Positions 1 through 11,380 are shown, numbered from the stretch's first letter. The stretch: DNA of 64,000 nt from Cokeromyces recurvatus (GCF_025118155.1 NW_026251397.1:207501-271500), one strand, 5' to 3'. Notes: generated by a model from the sequence alone, not told the origin. Translations and numbers: made by a program.

Positions 1-215
1 ACAAATACATATTAAAGAGACTGTACTATGACGTATGATTATTTAAGATCTTCATCCAAAAAAGGGGAAACCCAAAAAAAAGGGGGCGAAAAGGAAAAAA
101 AAAAGGTTTCATCATTAGCAATTATTATTATTTTGGAAAAATTGTTTTACTATTATTACTAGTAGTAGGTACAAAAAGAGAAGCCTATGTATAATAAATA
201 ATTCAAGGTACAGTA
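1..215. other. AT-rich flank without a recognisable gene
   Basis: This is A/T-rich, homopolymer-rich sequence outside the left arm of the first TIR element. I see no open reading frame of note and no structured RNA. Confidence 0.5.
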
Positions 216-785
216 GTTCCAATGCCAGAGGGCAGTTACTATTCTCTCAAAGGACCGGTTACTTTTTTTCCTTAAAGTTCAATACCTTTAACAATCTTTA
301 TTTATTGGAAGATTTTTGTGTGTACTGGACTTATACATAATGTTCTTTTATACGATTAAAGAATTTTATTTAAAAGTTAAAAAATGACCAATGAGTGCAT
401 AGCATTTATATGCTCTTTTGCCTTGGTCAGATCGCTATGGAAAAAAGTAAAGAAACCCCCTTTTGGGATAAAAGGGAAAATGTTCAAGTGTATGTTTAAG
501 TGATGATAATCAACTATCAGAAAATCGTTGTCGTAATAAAAGAAGATGATTGACAAAGGGTCAGGGATTTGGTAGGTGTTCTTATATAAGGGATTAAATC
601 CTCCTGGTTATCTCTATTTCCAATTGCTTCATAAAGGGTTCTTCAGTGTATTACTAATGATCTTCTACTTTAAAATGCATCAGTGCTACGCTACGTAGAA
701 ATTGTATTAAAATATTATTACTTTCATCTGTTTGAGTTTCTCCATTAGGGTGGGCAAAAGCAAAATATCATCAGGTGTCTTTCTA
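216..785 (+). repeat. Left inverted terminal repeat of element 1
   Basis: It pairs with 3885-4270 in inverted orientation with high but imperfect identity, interrupted by an insertion in this arm. The best conserved part is 590-765. Confidence 0.75.
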
Positions 786-2448
786 ATAAAGTTAAACGCA
801 CTTATCTTCACCATTTGGTACTGTTCATTATATTTAAGGTCTATTTTAAAAGCTGTTGCTACATGATCTATAACATGTATTCGTGATAATATATTTACCT
901 TCTTTAATAAGTAAACCAACTACTTCTGGGTTGTAATATGAGCTTATTGATACCAGTTTGCATTTTCTTTACCCACCCAGTTTTACTAAATCAAACTCAT
1001 AATTTCCTTTATAATCGTTTCCCTTTCTCTTTACTTCAACAAAACAAAGCTCGAAAGTAATTGATGCATAGGGTTCAACAAATAAAATATAATCATGGAT
1101 CATTAACTGACTTGAAGAATGTTGTGGAGGATAGGTTAACCTGAAAATATATATATAAAAAAATAGAAAATGAATACAAATTAAAGTCTATTTATGCTTA
1201 CTTACCAATCATATTTCACTCCAGTTAGCCGTAAAATCCAGCAATGTGTTAAAAATGGCCGCAACAACTCAAAGATTTGATTAGCTTCACTTTCTTGTTT
1301 CTTTAAAATGCTGCTACTGAAAATGTGAGAAATAATATCTTTAGTTATTTTGAAAGCTGTTTTTATATGTCTACTACTGCTGCTGTTCTTTATCAGATCA
1401 ATAGCGTCTTCTCTTTCTTCTTCGTCCATATCTTCATTATATAATAGCTTATGTATTTTACAACGTACTATCAACACATCGTCTTCCATGAACTCTAGAT
1501 ATTGTTTTAGATTAAGATCCTTCATTACTGAAGGCTATTGTTCGGGAGAGGAGCCGAGATAAAGAACAATAACCCTTTTCTAAAATAAGACAAAGGACTA
1601 TTGAGAACCAATTGAAATAAAACAATGACTTACAGAAAACGGATGTCGGATAAATGTTTGCGTATTTGTGCTCCATTTTCTGTAATTTGGCGGTACTCTT
1701 TTAATGCCCTCGTCGTGTTGAAATTGTTGATCATCCACTAGATAGACTGAAATGTTTTAGTGACAAAAAAAGATAAGGGGGAGCTGAGATATTGAAGTGA
1801 AAACAAAATCTAACCTGAGGGTATTTATCATCTATATCACCAAAGTCTGTTTTGCTATAGCAACTGCTCGTGTAAGCATCAATGAACTTTGATTTTCTTT
1901 TTTTTTGTCAGCGCTATGCCACGACCAAAAAGCACTTTCTTCATCTTCAGAATGCTGACTACGCTTTAAAGGCAAATCTATATTTGGCAAAAAAAAATTT
2001 AATATTTATTTTATCATTGTTCTTCACAGAGCTATACTTACCGGTTTGTGAGGTACTTGATCCTGGAGCAGTTTGGTTGTAACGATACATATTAACAACT
2101 CCGTGTTCGTTTGTAATGGACACTTCATAGTTGATGTTTTGTGTGTAAGGTTTTTTTTTTGACACGATTGGGAACAAATGAATCCTTTATATTCTATTAT
2201 AAAATAAGAATAGATGGTTTAAATATATCAGTTTAAAATGGAATTGTTTACCTTCCAATCATCTAGTATCTTCTTTGCTGCGTCAGATCGTTTTTATCCT
2301 CTACTTTTGATGCTTCATCTACTTGATTCTTCAATATTTGTAATATATCACGAGAAGTATTCGATGGTTTGTTACTTTCTATCTCTATGAAAGCATCTTT
2401 TACAGACCATAGGTCGACTTCAGATTCCAAAAAATAGTTCGTTGTCAT
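704..2448 (-). pseudogene. Degenerate orphan gene inside element 1
   Basis: Minus-strand coding fragments run from an ATG at 2448 to a stop near 707. They are an N-terminal piece (2448-2263), a middle piece (2177-1959), 'SEDEESAFWSWHSAD' near 1950-1900, a 107-residue helical piece (1525-1202), and a C-terminal part with FELCFVEVKRKGN (about 1050-1010), EVVGLL (about 930-915) and a 70-residue ORF (919-707). Plausible GT/AG sites join some pieces, but frame changes and stops (for example after LVKLGG) show decay. From memory this resembles an expanded Mucorales family without a known function. The FVEVK strand is reminiscent of the (D/E)xK half of PD-(D/E)XK nucleases, which is inference. There is no signal peptide or membrane segment. 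Confidence 0.45.
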
Positions 2449-2778
2449 AAGTCAATGAAATGAAAGCAAAAAATAAAGGATAGAAACTAGCGGGCAGTTA
2501 TATACGCACCAGATTTCGTGCGCTTAGTTTTTTTTTTTTTTCTTATCTTGGTTTATTTGTTTTCATTGAGTAGCCAAGTGTAACAGTTTCCTTTTTACAA
2601 GTTTGCGATTGCTTTGTTTATAATATGCATGTAAGTTGTTGAACAACTATGTATTTCAGCCTCATCTGATCACTTATCATTGCAAAACTTTTAAAAAAAA
2701 TAATACGAAACGCCCAGCAATCTGAACAAGGAAAAAAAAATGGTGCGCAAAAAAAAAAGCCAATATCCTAAAGGATAA

Positions 2779-3532
2779 TGAACTCGGATGCTCCTTGATG
2801 GTCACCGAGCTACCTCTACAATGGTGTTTGTCCATTTGGTCAATCTGCCTTCCCTTTGCTTCCGTGCAGACACCTTGGTACTCAAGTACTGTCGTCGTGA
2901 TGCTTCTCTTCCAGAGGATTGTCTCTTGTCTTTGTTGTGCAGTTCGCTACCTAACCCCCTCTTTGTTTGGTCTTCGGTCCCTTCGTATGGTCCAAGATAT
3001 GCCTGCTTCCGTTTCTAGTGGTACTGATACTGCTGTGACCAATATAGCTGGTCAAATACCATTCTTCTTTGCTCTCTTCCTTCTTGGAGACCACTGACAA
3101 GGTACTGATCTGTACATGTCATCCGTCTCTTGGGGTTAAATCCCATCATGTTTGTCCCCGCCTCTTGTGCAGATAAATCTCGTCTTGTCCGTTGGCGTAT
3201 GGGTTGACACCCAGGTAAGCCCAAGCCTTGTGCTTGTGGTCTTGACCATATCTCTCGTCATCATCTGTTGCAGTCTTCCTTGGTTCCTGCTCATTATTGG
3301 GATACCCTTGCCACCTCTTCCGGCTGATTTTCCCAGATTAATCAACCGCCTCTTCCTCGTTCGTCTCCCTGTCCTCCCTTTTGGGTTGCTCCCTGCAAGA
3401 TCCTCTGGTACTTTGATACCCTGTATCATCCTGAAGGGGATGACTCAACTGATCAAATCTGGGTTGCTGTCCTCTTCCCCCTGGCGGTAATGAAGTCTTG
3501 TTCCTCTTATCCTTTCCTGCCCGTAGTCGAAA
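2779..3532 (+). pseudogene. Non-LTR retrotransposon (LINE) ORF2 C-terminal fragment
   Basis: A single plus-strand frame can be read from about 2779 to a TAG at 3530-3532 with no frameshift, but it is broken by several in-frame stops (near 3016, 3025, 3106, 3205 and 3331). Readable pieces include LVNLPSLCFRADTLVLKYC, then KSRLVRWRMG, a stop exactly where a Trp is expected, then GKPKPCACGLDHISRHHLLQ. The C-x-C-x4-H-x4-H arrangement fits the zinc-finger-like tail that follows the reverse transcriptase domain in LINEs. The remainder ends WVAPCKILWYFDTLYHPE. The stretch is clearly more GC-rich than its surroundings, as expected for an insertion. No reverse transcriptase core remains, so this looks like a 5'-truncated copy nested in element 1. 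Confidence 0.6.
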
Positions 3533-3725
3533 GATAGTGTGGATACCGTTACAACAAAAAGCGTGGCTTAGGTCTTAGTAAAAGTACGCGTGTACAGGAA
3601 AAAAACCCCACTTTAGCATTCTAATCATCAACACTGGTAGTATGGTCTGCTTCCGTGCCGCTCGAATTGAGTCGATCTGATGACTAGTAATGTCTGCTTG
3701 CTAGAGAATGCAGAAGAATACCCTT
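3533..3725. other. Probable 3' tail of the LINE fragment
   Basis: GC composition stays above the background here and falls at about 3720, where A/T homopolymers resume. It holds no ORF and probably belongs to the 3' untranslated part of the inserted retroelement. Confidence 0.35.
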
Positions 3726-3884
3726 TTTCTTTAAAAAATAAGTATATTATTTTTTTTTTAAAAATGTATCATTTACAGCAACAGATAACTAAAACAGTAA
3801 AGTTTTTTTTTTTCGTGGTCTAGTAATCTCAGTCCATGTAGACTTGTGTTTCATAAAAATATCTTATCCAAGTATATTTCTTAT

Positions 3885-4270
3885 TAAGACTTTGCTTTTG
3901 TCCACCATAATGGAGAAACTCAAACAGATGAAAGTAATAATATTTTAATACAATTTCTACGTAGCGTAGCACTGATGTATTTTAAAGTAGGAGATCATTA
4001 GTAATACACTGAAGAACCTTTTATGAAGCAATTGGAAATAGAGATAACCAGGAGGCTTTAACCCCGTATATAAAAACACTATGTACAGAGTCTAGTACAC
4101 ACAAAAATGTTCCATTAAATAAAGATTGTTAAAGAAGTTATCGAACTTTAGGGAAAAAGTAACCCGTCCTTTGAGAGAATAAAAAAAAACTGCCCTTTTG
4201 ACAACATTAAGGCCGTTTTTTAATTTTTAAAAACCCCGCCCTTTGATTTCTTTTATTGGCATTGGAACGA
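3885..4270 (-). repeat. Right inverted terminal repeat of element 1
   Basis: This is the inverted copy of the left arm. The block 3909-4050 matches 600-745 closely, including the duplicated coding end of the orphan gene (codons for MEKLKQMKVIIF). Confidence 0.75.
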
Positions 4271-4470
4271 CCATATCTATTTTAGTGTGACATTATTTGA
4301 AAGTACAATAGGATTTTATAAAGGTAATTTTTATTTCTATTAAATATATCGTTTTTTTTTTAGGAGGGTGTTGTAAGATAGAAGTAAGGTATTATTACAT
4401 AATATAAAATTATATATATTATGTGTCTTTTTGGTTATATCGTAATTGAAATCGTATCATTTTTCTTTTT

Positions 4471-7174
4471 TTAATTAAACATTTCTTCAACAAATACTTC
4501 ATAATCATATCCTTCGGTTTGATTAATTGAACTACGAGGCATTGCTGTCTTTAGATAATCAATCATATGCATTGGAATTTGACTCATTCTCAAGTCCAGT
4601 TCTGTTATAAAAGGCTTATCACCTGACATTGTTTTAAATGATTCCAAGAGTTGACCTGGCGTAGTTTTATCTTCAGTTACTGAAACCATGAATCGAATAA
4701 ATTGTTCAAATGACATATAATCAACACCATTCGTAGTATCATAAAAGATACTCTCTAATTTTTCATTATCATAAATGATACCTAAGCTAGAGAGTGCGTA
4801 TTTAAATTCATATACTGATAAAGTATTTGTATAATCCTTATCAAAATATCGAAATGTTTGTTCAAATTCCTCAAGTTGAAGTGGTGTAAGATTTGTCATA
4901 TTACGAGAAACAATCTAATCATTTAAAAAAAAAATTATTAACATAGTTTTATTTTAATTTGTAATCATAAATACCTGATTTTGTATAAATGCACTTTTCT
5001 TTTGTACTGCTTCCTTTACTAGATCTAATCCAAAAGTCAAGTCTTCTAATGAATATACAGTATAATCATTTTCTTCTGTATGTGCTTCTTTGCATTCTCC
5101 ATCAAGAATTTCAATCATTTCTAGAGATTCTTGCAATGGTTCGAATAAATCGGTCAATCCTTGAACTATATCAAGTTGAGATTGAAGACTGCCTTCAAGT
5201 TCTACTAATTTAGCTGAAATTGAATCCAATTGATGTTGAAAATCATTTGCTGCATCAGCAAAGGCCTTACGAAGTCCCTCTTTAATCCTATTGTAATCAA
5301 GATAGCGAATCTATAAGTATAAACATATATATTTGTATTCTCCATTACTTACTCTCTAATAGTCCGATTGATTCTGCGATGATATTTTGCTTCATTTTGT
5401 AAAAGAGTATTCCAAGTATTGTCTAAATCTTTTAAAGTTAATCCAGCTGGAGGATAATAAGGCTTTAAATTATATGTCTTTGCTTTCGTTTGAATATTTC
5501 CTAACAATGCATCGATATCTCTTTTCTCAGCAACCCAAGCTCTTTTTTCAGTACTCTTGTAGATATCAAATGCTGTACTTTTCTCTTTTGCATCCATATA
5601 ACTATCTGATAACTCTGTATTTTCCCATTCCTTTTGAATAAATGTTACTGCCTTCATAAGCTATAGAAAAGAAAAACGAATCAATAAAAAAAAAATAGAT
5701 AGATAAAAAAAAAGAGAATTGATTTACTTTACAGCACAAACACGTTGTTCGTATTGATGTTCCATTTCCCAGACTGAAGCTAATACATCAGCAAATTTTG
5801 CTACTCTTCTTCCAGCCGTTTCAAATTCATCTTTAATATAAATTTTTTTTTTTTTTAGCAATCGATCTTTAAAATACAAGGTCACTATTCCTACCATGTG
5901 CAGAAAATGCATGGAAATATTCAGCAACATAAGTCATCACAGATTTTTCATCAGGTTTTGATATATCACACACATCTTCAACATCCAATAGTTGCTATAA
6001 AGAAATCAATATCTATTTTTCTACCCGTCCTGTATGTCTATATCACTTACAGGAATGTTTAATTTTTTAGCTGCTTCAAATGCAATAGCTGTATTTCCAT
6101 GTCTATCATTCTTTTTTTTTTAAAAAAAAAAAAAAAAAAAAAAGTCAGTTATTATGAATAGTGTATATTCTAAATAAGACATCGATGTATACCTTATCCA
6201 ATGAATGATAATCAATTAATTCAGGATGATGATGATGTATCAAAGCGCAACTGATAAATACAATATAAAAAAGTTAAAAGCGCTATCCTCTTTCTTTAAA
6301 TAAATATATATGTTTATGTGTATTTTTACAAGGCTAATCCATCTGTCCAACTATAAGTAAAGTCACGAATATCAACATCTTCATAGTTAGCTGTTTTACG
6401 TTGACACCATAATAAAAGACCTTCTTTTGCATTTTTACCATCTTGACTATTTAAAACAACAAGATTAAATAATAGGGATTTACATTTGCTATTTATTTAT
6501 TTATTTTTTTTTTTACTTACTTGATATCGGCAATAGTGAATCGTAAAATAATCGTCCACAACATACCCAAGACTAATTTTAAATTTTTATTCACTATATC
6601 TTCAGCTCCAATATTAGTTAAAGAAACACCCCTTTGTTTAATAAAATCCAAAGCTTTATTCACATTCTCCATTTTTTGAAAAATCATGTTTGGATTTTGA
6701 TTATAAGGTCGAAGTGATTCTCCACTAATAATTTCCTATATATATATAAAACGAATGAATAAAGGAAAAAAGAAGAGAGAGAGAGAAAAACAACTAAAGT
6801 CAACTTACAAGCAACTGAATTAATCGTACACCATTGGCTAGATCTTCGTTTAAATGAGTAACATTAGGAATACTTTTCAAGTCCAACTTATTATTCACCC
6901 ATTTTGTAAAAGCTAATTATAACATAAAGAATTCAATAAGGATTTTATTTTATTTTTTCTCTTTAATTCACTTTACTTTTCTTTTGAATGAGTGTCCATG
7001 CATTCACCATGGGTTGCTTGTCTATAGAATAAAGAAAGATCAGATATTCGGAGCTTCATTTTATTATAAAGGGGAGGGGAAGAGAGAAAAAAAAAAGAAA
7101 AAGGGTGTCTAACCTTCAAATGGCTTTTTCTTTAAAGAAAGTTGATTGAAATTAGATGATAAATAACTAGTCAT
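4471..7174 (-). CDS. Alpha-actinin-like actin cross-linking protein
   Basis: The multi-exon gene starts at an ATG at 7174 ([13 protein letters not shown]) and ends at a TAA at 4471. Joined exons give two calponin-homology domains. CH1 is marked by [19 protein letters not shown], and [17 protein letters not shown]2 is marked by [31 protein letters not shown] and [16 protein letters not shown] shorter spectrin-like coiled-coil rod follows, then a calmodulin-like EF-hand region in the last exon ([25 protein letters not shown] cut short here as one domain). The order CH-CH-rod-EF is that of alpha-actinin, and an estimated length near 640 residues matches the short-rod fungal form such as fission-yeast Ain1. 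It should bundle actin filaments at contractile rings and septa. The EF loop keeps only part of the acidic ligands, so calcium binding is uncertain. The exact junctions of about ten introns were only partly checked. Confidence 0.88.
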
Positions 7175-7629
7175 TATTTGAAATGAAGAGAGAGAGGAAA
7201 AGAGAGAGAGAGGGAGGAAAAAAAAGGAGTAAATAACAAATTTAGACAGTCCAATAAATAAATATTGTTTCCTTATTTGGGATAGACATAAACAACAGCA
7301 TAGCATAGCAACAATAATAATGAACTTTTTGTTATTCAACTCCGAAACGCGTTTTTATGTTGGTACGCCATTTTTCAAATAAAAATGACGATTGGATTAT
7401 TTAATAAATTTGTAAATATTTCATCATATTTGGAACCCCCACACTAGCGAGTAGTAGTAGTAGTAGCAGTAGTAGTGCTTACTACTACTACTATTACTAC
7501 TACCACTACTACCACTACTACAGACTACAGCTGTATTTATATTTATAATAACCCCGGATTTTTTCATTCTTTTTTTTTTTTCTTTATACTTCTTTTACTT
7601 TTTTTACTTTCTGTATTATTATAATAACA
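7175..7629. promoter_or_regulatory. Divergent upstream region with trinucleotide hairpin
   Basis: This 455-base gap separates the alpha-actinin gene (minus) from a membrane-protein gene (plus) and should hold both promoters. It contains GA-rich tracts (7190-7230) and a TAG/CTA trinucleotide inverted repeat at 7448-7526. No TATA box or transcription-factor site could be assigned with confidence. Confidence 0.45.
7448..7526. repeat. (AGT)n...(ACT)n inverted trinucleotide repeat
   Basis: About nine AGT units are followed by a GCTT loop and about twelve ACT-type units, with a few interruptions. The two halves are reverse complements, so the strand can fold into a long hairpin. Confidence 0.8.
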
Positions 7630-8349
7630 ATGATCATGAAGAATAAAGCAACAACAACAACAGGAAACGACAATAATAATAATAATAATAAAGTTTCAAA
7701 ATTCTTATTAGATCCTTGGTCAACAGTAAAAGTTGTTTTACCATCTGCAGCAGTTCAACTTGTAATTCATCAAACCCTATTCAAGAAAGCTTCTTTACGT
7801 GAACTTACTTTAGGCCTTACTTTATTAAATACGATTTGGTTTGCAACAACATTAAATCTTAGTTATCTTGAAACACCACTTGTTGTAAATGTACCCAGTT
7901 TAAATGAAGTAACTAAACTTGATGTGGGTAGACATAGATTTAATTGGATCAATAAGATAGAAGTAAGTAAATAAAGAGAGAACGATATATATATGGATAT
8001 TCATGTTTATGTTTATAAAAAAAAATAGGCTACTGTAAGTTTGATAAGTCTCGATCTTTACTTGAGTTGGAATGAACGAATTATAAACCATAATGGATTT
8101 GTAGATAATACATTAAAGTTGGCTACACTTGCACCTGTTGCTATCACTGTCTTTCAATCTCTTTATTTGTTACCTAAATTTAATCGACGAGCAGCCAAAG
8201 TAATTCAAGGAGAAGCAACTGCTAAAGAAATATGGGATCATGATCCATTCTTTTTAAAAGGTCATCGTGCGTATATCACATTAGACACAGTTAAAATTGC
8301 TGCTTTAGCTGTAGCTGGCCTTCGCTTTGGTCTTATGTTGAAAAATTAA
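7630..8349 (+). CDS. Uncharacterised small membrane protein
   Basis: Two exons, 7630-7962 and 8029-8349, join in frame (codon GAA, then GCT) through an intron with GTAAGT and TAG ends, giving 217 residues. An ATG at 7636 is an alternative start two codons in. After an Asn/Thr-rich N-terminus the protein has about four hydrophobic stretches (near KVVLPSAAVQLVIHQ, ELTLGLTLLNTIWFATT, KLATLAPVAITVFQSLYLL and the C-terminal VKIAALAVAGLRFGLML). A polar loop with EIWDHDPFFLKGHRAY lies before the last helix. I do not recognise the family. It shares an upstream region with the alpha-actinin gene. The intact frame and clean intron indicate a real gene. Confidence 0.75.
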
Positions 8350-8411
8350 TTTAAAGAAAAAGAAGAAGAAAAAAAAAATAAAAAAAAAAAGATGGTATTA
8401 TCATTGCCCTT

Positions 8412-8447
<36 letters not shown>

Positions 8448-8923
8448 CGCTTGTGCGTGTGCACAGACTAATATAATAATAAAGTAGTAGCATAAATCAT
8501 ATGACACCCTTTTATAATAAACTCCGGTATTCGGATAACTTTCCGCTTTTCTTTAACTAATTAAAAGAAAAAAAAAATTTTTTTTTTTAACTTATTTTAT
8601 CCAAGTATATGTTTGTTTATTTTATTTTAAAAAAGGGAAAGTAATATACAACAATGAAATGAACGAACAAATGTATCGGGAATTGTTTTAGAATAAAAAT
8701 ACAGCTTTTTAACACATTTACAAAAGGAGTGAAGAATATAATACAAAAAATAAAAAGGAATGATATAAAATCGGAATAAAAAGGGATGATGACGTTAGAT
8801 GGGTAAAAGGATGATGATGCTAAATGGGTAAAATGACATTGATTGGTTGATATATATATACACATATATGTATATGTATATGTGTGTGTGTGTGTATGTA
8901 TATAAACGAAATAAAGAGAGAAT
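8350..8923. other. Intergenic, convergent 3' regions with GT repeat
   Basis: It contains A-rich tracts, a (GT)n microsatellite at 8417-8444 and further TA/TG repeats near 8850-8900. It lies between two genes transcribed towards each other. I see no gene here. Confidence 0.5.
8417..8444. repeat. (GT)n microsatellite
   Basis: Fourteen GT units in the convergent 3' region after the small membrane-protein gene. Confidence 0.85.
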
Positions 8924-9258
8924 TTACATAAGAATAGAAGGAGGGAATATGATAGATTGTTGCTGTTGTTGATCTTGTTGAAGTAATAGTTGATATAGAT
9001 CTTCATTCTCTGTATTTGTTTGTGTTGAAGGGTAGAAAAAGGGAGCTTGAAGCATCAAGTGAGACATAGTTGGATTTGTCTTGGTAGATAATTGTTGAGG
9101 ATTTATCATACCATATGAAGACGGAAGAGTACCGTGATACATCATCCATGGTTGTGGAACATATCCAGTTGCTGTCAATGAAGAAGGTTCTGGTGTAGCA
9201 GAAGGCGACATTGTAAAATCACGACAAAGATCAAGAGGAGGAGGTTGAATTAAATCAA

Positions 9259-9290
<32 letters not shown>

Positions 9291-10508
9291 ATTGGAATAA
9301 CACACATTTTAGTGGCTAATTCAGGTGATAAAGAAATTAAATCTAAAAGAGCTTGTTTAAATGCATCATGATTTCCTTGTAAAATATGGAAACCATCTAC
9401 ACTTGCTTGTTTATCTTCTGTAAAATCACCACAACGTACCCAATCTTCGTCTTGACCTAATCTCCACATAGAGAAGGTTAAAGGTAAAGTCAATTCAATA
9501 TCTAATTGACCAACGAGTTCTCCTGTTTCTAATTGAATTTGTTGACTTAGACGAAGTTGACGAATATGATCAAAACTAATTTGAATTCTGAAGAAATGAC
9601 CTTCTGCTTGTATACGCCAAACTAATTCACGATCTACAGGACTACTATAGCAAACCAAGTCCCAGTCCCTTTGATATAAAGATGAACTATGAGCAAATCG
9701 TGTCCAAGTACCAATTCGAAGTACACTAACAGGAAGTGGTACCATTTGAATCGGAGTAGTAGTATCTAGAATAGTATGATGAGGGTGACTATTTGTAGAA
9801 GAAGAATGAACTGGGAATAATACTAAAAATACACAATAAAAGAGAAATAGAGAGAGTTTTAATATATAATTACATAATAAGGAAAAAATTAAATAGTTTA
9901 CCTTCAGGATTAGATAATGCAGATCTTAATACAGTTGTTGCCGATGCTGTGGCTGCAGCTGTGGCTGTTGATGTAGTATTACATAAATCTTCAGACATAG
10001 CTCTAGTTGTATTCTCTTGGTGATGACTTGCAACTATATCCAATAAATGAGAAGACTTTGTTTCTGGTTTTGAAATTGATCGGGGTCTTTTACGAATAGA
10101 AGAATTCTGCTGTTGATGCTGTTGTTGTTGTTGGTCTTGATGCTTTAATTCTTCAAAACGTTCAGGAGTCATCATAGTACGGAAAGTAGCTTGATAACGA
10201 GGAGGTGTAGAAAGTCTATGAGAAGATGATATCCAGTCAGGTCTATTCATAAGCGAAGAAACATGAGATGAAAGTGATGGACCCATAAGCTCTCCCTTCC
10301 TAGCCTTCGCTCTACGATTTTGAAACCAAATTTGAATAGTTCTTTCCGTAACGGCAAGCTCCCGAGCCAATCGACTGCGAACACTAGAATCTGGAAGAGG
10401 ATTTATATTAAAAGATTCTTGTAGTATAGCCACTTGACTTGGCTTTAAATGTGTACGCTTTCTAGTAGTGGATGTAGTAGGTAAAGGCGAACCAGTTTCT
10501 GAGCTCAT
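8924..10508 (-). CDS. Homeodomain transcription factor (Phx1/Pah1-like)
   Basis: Exons 10508-9902 and 9822-8924 join in phase 1 (G plus TA) through an 80-base intron with GTAAAC and TAG ends, giving 501 residues. A homeodomain occupies roughly residues 15-74. Its recognition helix reads RTIQIWFQNRRAKARKG, with the invariant W, F, N and R present. A Gln/His-rich stretch follows, then an Ala/Thr-rich stretch. A second conserved region encoded by exon 2 (about residues 215-350: VLRIGTWTRFA, DWDLVCYSSP, and ISFDHIRQLRLSQQ) is what I associate with the fungal Phx1/Hoy1/Pah1 homeobox group. It should act in the nucleus as a DNA-binding regulator, in other fungi linked to stationary-phase survival or morphogenesis. 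The C-terminus is again Gln-rich. Family assignment is good; target genes are unknown. Confidence 0.88.
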
Positions 10509-10828
10509 TTCTATTGTTTATCTTACTTAAATGGAAATAAAAAAATAAAAAAAAAATAAAATGGATAAAATGGATAAAGAAAGAAAGAAAGAAAGAAAGA
10601 AAGACACTTTATTATGATCCAGCAAAAAAAAAAATGTGTATTTATGTTAAGAAGGAATACAAAAAAAAAAAAAAAAAAATTTTTTTTATGTTTTACTTAA
10701 AAAAAAGGGGGGGAGGAGATTATTCAGTTAATAATGATAATATGGTGCGTTATTGTGTGTGTGTAAATAGAAAAAAAAATCAGCTTTTGAAGGGTTAGTC
10801 GTTGAAGTTTTTTTTTTTATTTTTTTTG

Positions 10829-10859
<31 letters not shown>

Positions 10860-11121
10860 TTCAGAACGAAAGTTGTAACTCAGTTACATTACTTTTCCTT
10901 TTCACGTTCTCCTCGATATTTATAGAAAGAAAGAAACATTGGTAAAGAAAAGACGACGTGTAACTCAAATTATTTTAGAGAAAGAATAAACCAATATAAT
11001 CTCTTATTTACATCTTCATGGTGTCTATCCTTTTGATTGGTTAATTTTTCTTTGATTGCCTAGAACTTTAATAACTAATTATTTTTGAACATTGCCAATT
11101 CAAAAGAAAATTCTGTCAAGT
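10509..11121. other. Upstream region of the homeobox gene, microsatellites
   Basis: It contains a (GAAA)n run at 10576-10602, an A run and adjacent T run near 10655-10686, and a poly-T tract of about 30 bases ending near 10857. It should include the homeobox promoter. No gene was found before element 2. Confidence 0.45.
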
Positions 11122-11325
11122 ACAGTCGGTCCGAACAAAATGTCGCCCAGTTAGAAATAAAATATCACTTAATTAACTGTCGTTGTTCACAAAATAAATT
11201 GTCGCCCGCTCAGGAACAAAATATCACCTTACCAGAAATAAAATATCGTCTTTCTGATTTAAAAAAAAAATTAGTAGTTTCATCTTTATAATTATTGCTT
11301 TCCCCAGCAGCTTTTTGAGATGAAG
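11122..11325 (+). repeat. Left TIR of element 2
   Basis: It carries at least four tandem-like units of about 20-22 bases (near 11131, 11152, 11215 and 11238), each starting GAA and containing AAAAT followed by RTC. It matches the reverse complement of 15210-15672. Confidence 0.75.
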
Positions 11326-11332
11326 AACTTTT

Positions 11333-11380
<48 letters not shown>

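Larger units (their letters stand above)
216..4270. mobile_element. TIR-bounded element 1, decayed, unclassified
   Basis: The two ends are long inverted copies of each other, seen by direct comparison. The left arm reads inward about 216-785 and the right arm, reverse-complemented, about 4270-3885. Shared blocks include the Ctctcaaagga segment, the 'caattgcttcataaa' segment and the stretch CTACGCTACGTAGAAATTG. The arms differ by indels: the left arm has an insertion of roughly 200 bases near 345-560 and the right arm an extra block of about 60 bases near 4190-4255. Between the arms lie a broken minus-strand gene of an orphan family and a plus-strand LINE fragment. I see no recognised transposase. 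The left arm contains the last codons of the orphan gene, so that coding end is duplicated in inverted form at the right end. Outer boundaries are uncertain by tens of bases and no target-site duplication was resolved. Confidence 0.7.

Noticed and set aside
3015..3429. Minus-strand frames in the GC-rich block
   Set aside because: They are antisense to the LINE fragment, whose plus-strand frame carries the recognisable motifs.
7109..7339. Hydrophobic extension upstream of the alpha-actinin start
   Set aside because: The upstream frame is read from GA-rich promoter sequence. The CH1 domain follows directly from the ATG at 7174.
8617..9006. 129-codon minus-strand frame rich in Tyr and His
   Set aside because: It is made of AT/GT repeat sequence at the 3' end of the homeobox gene and has no protein-like pattern.
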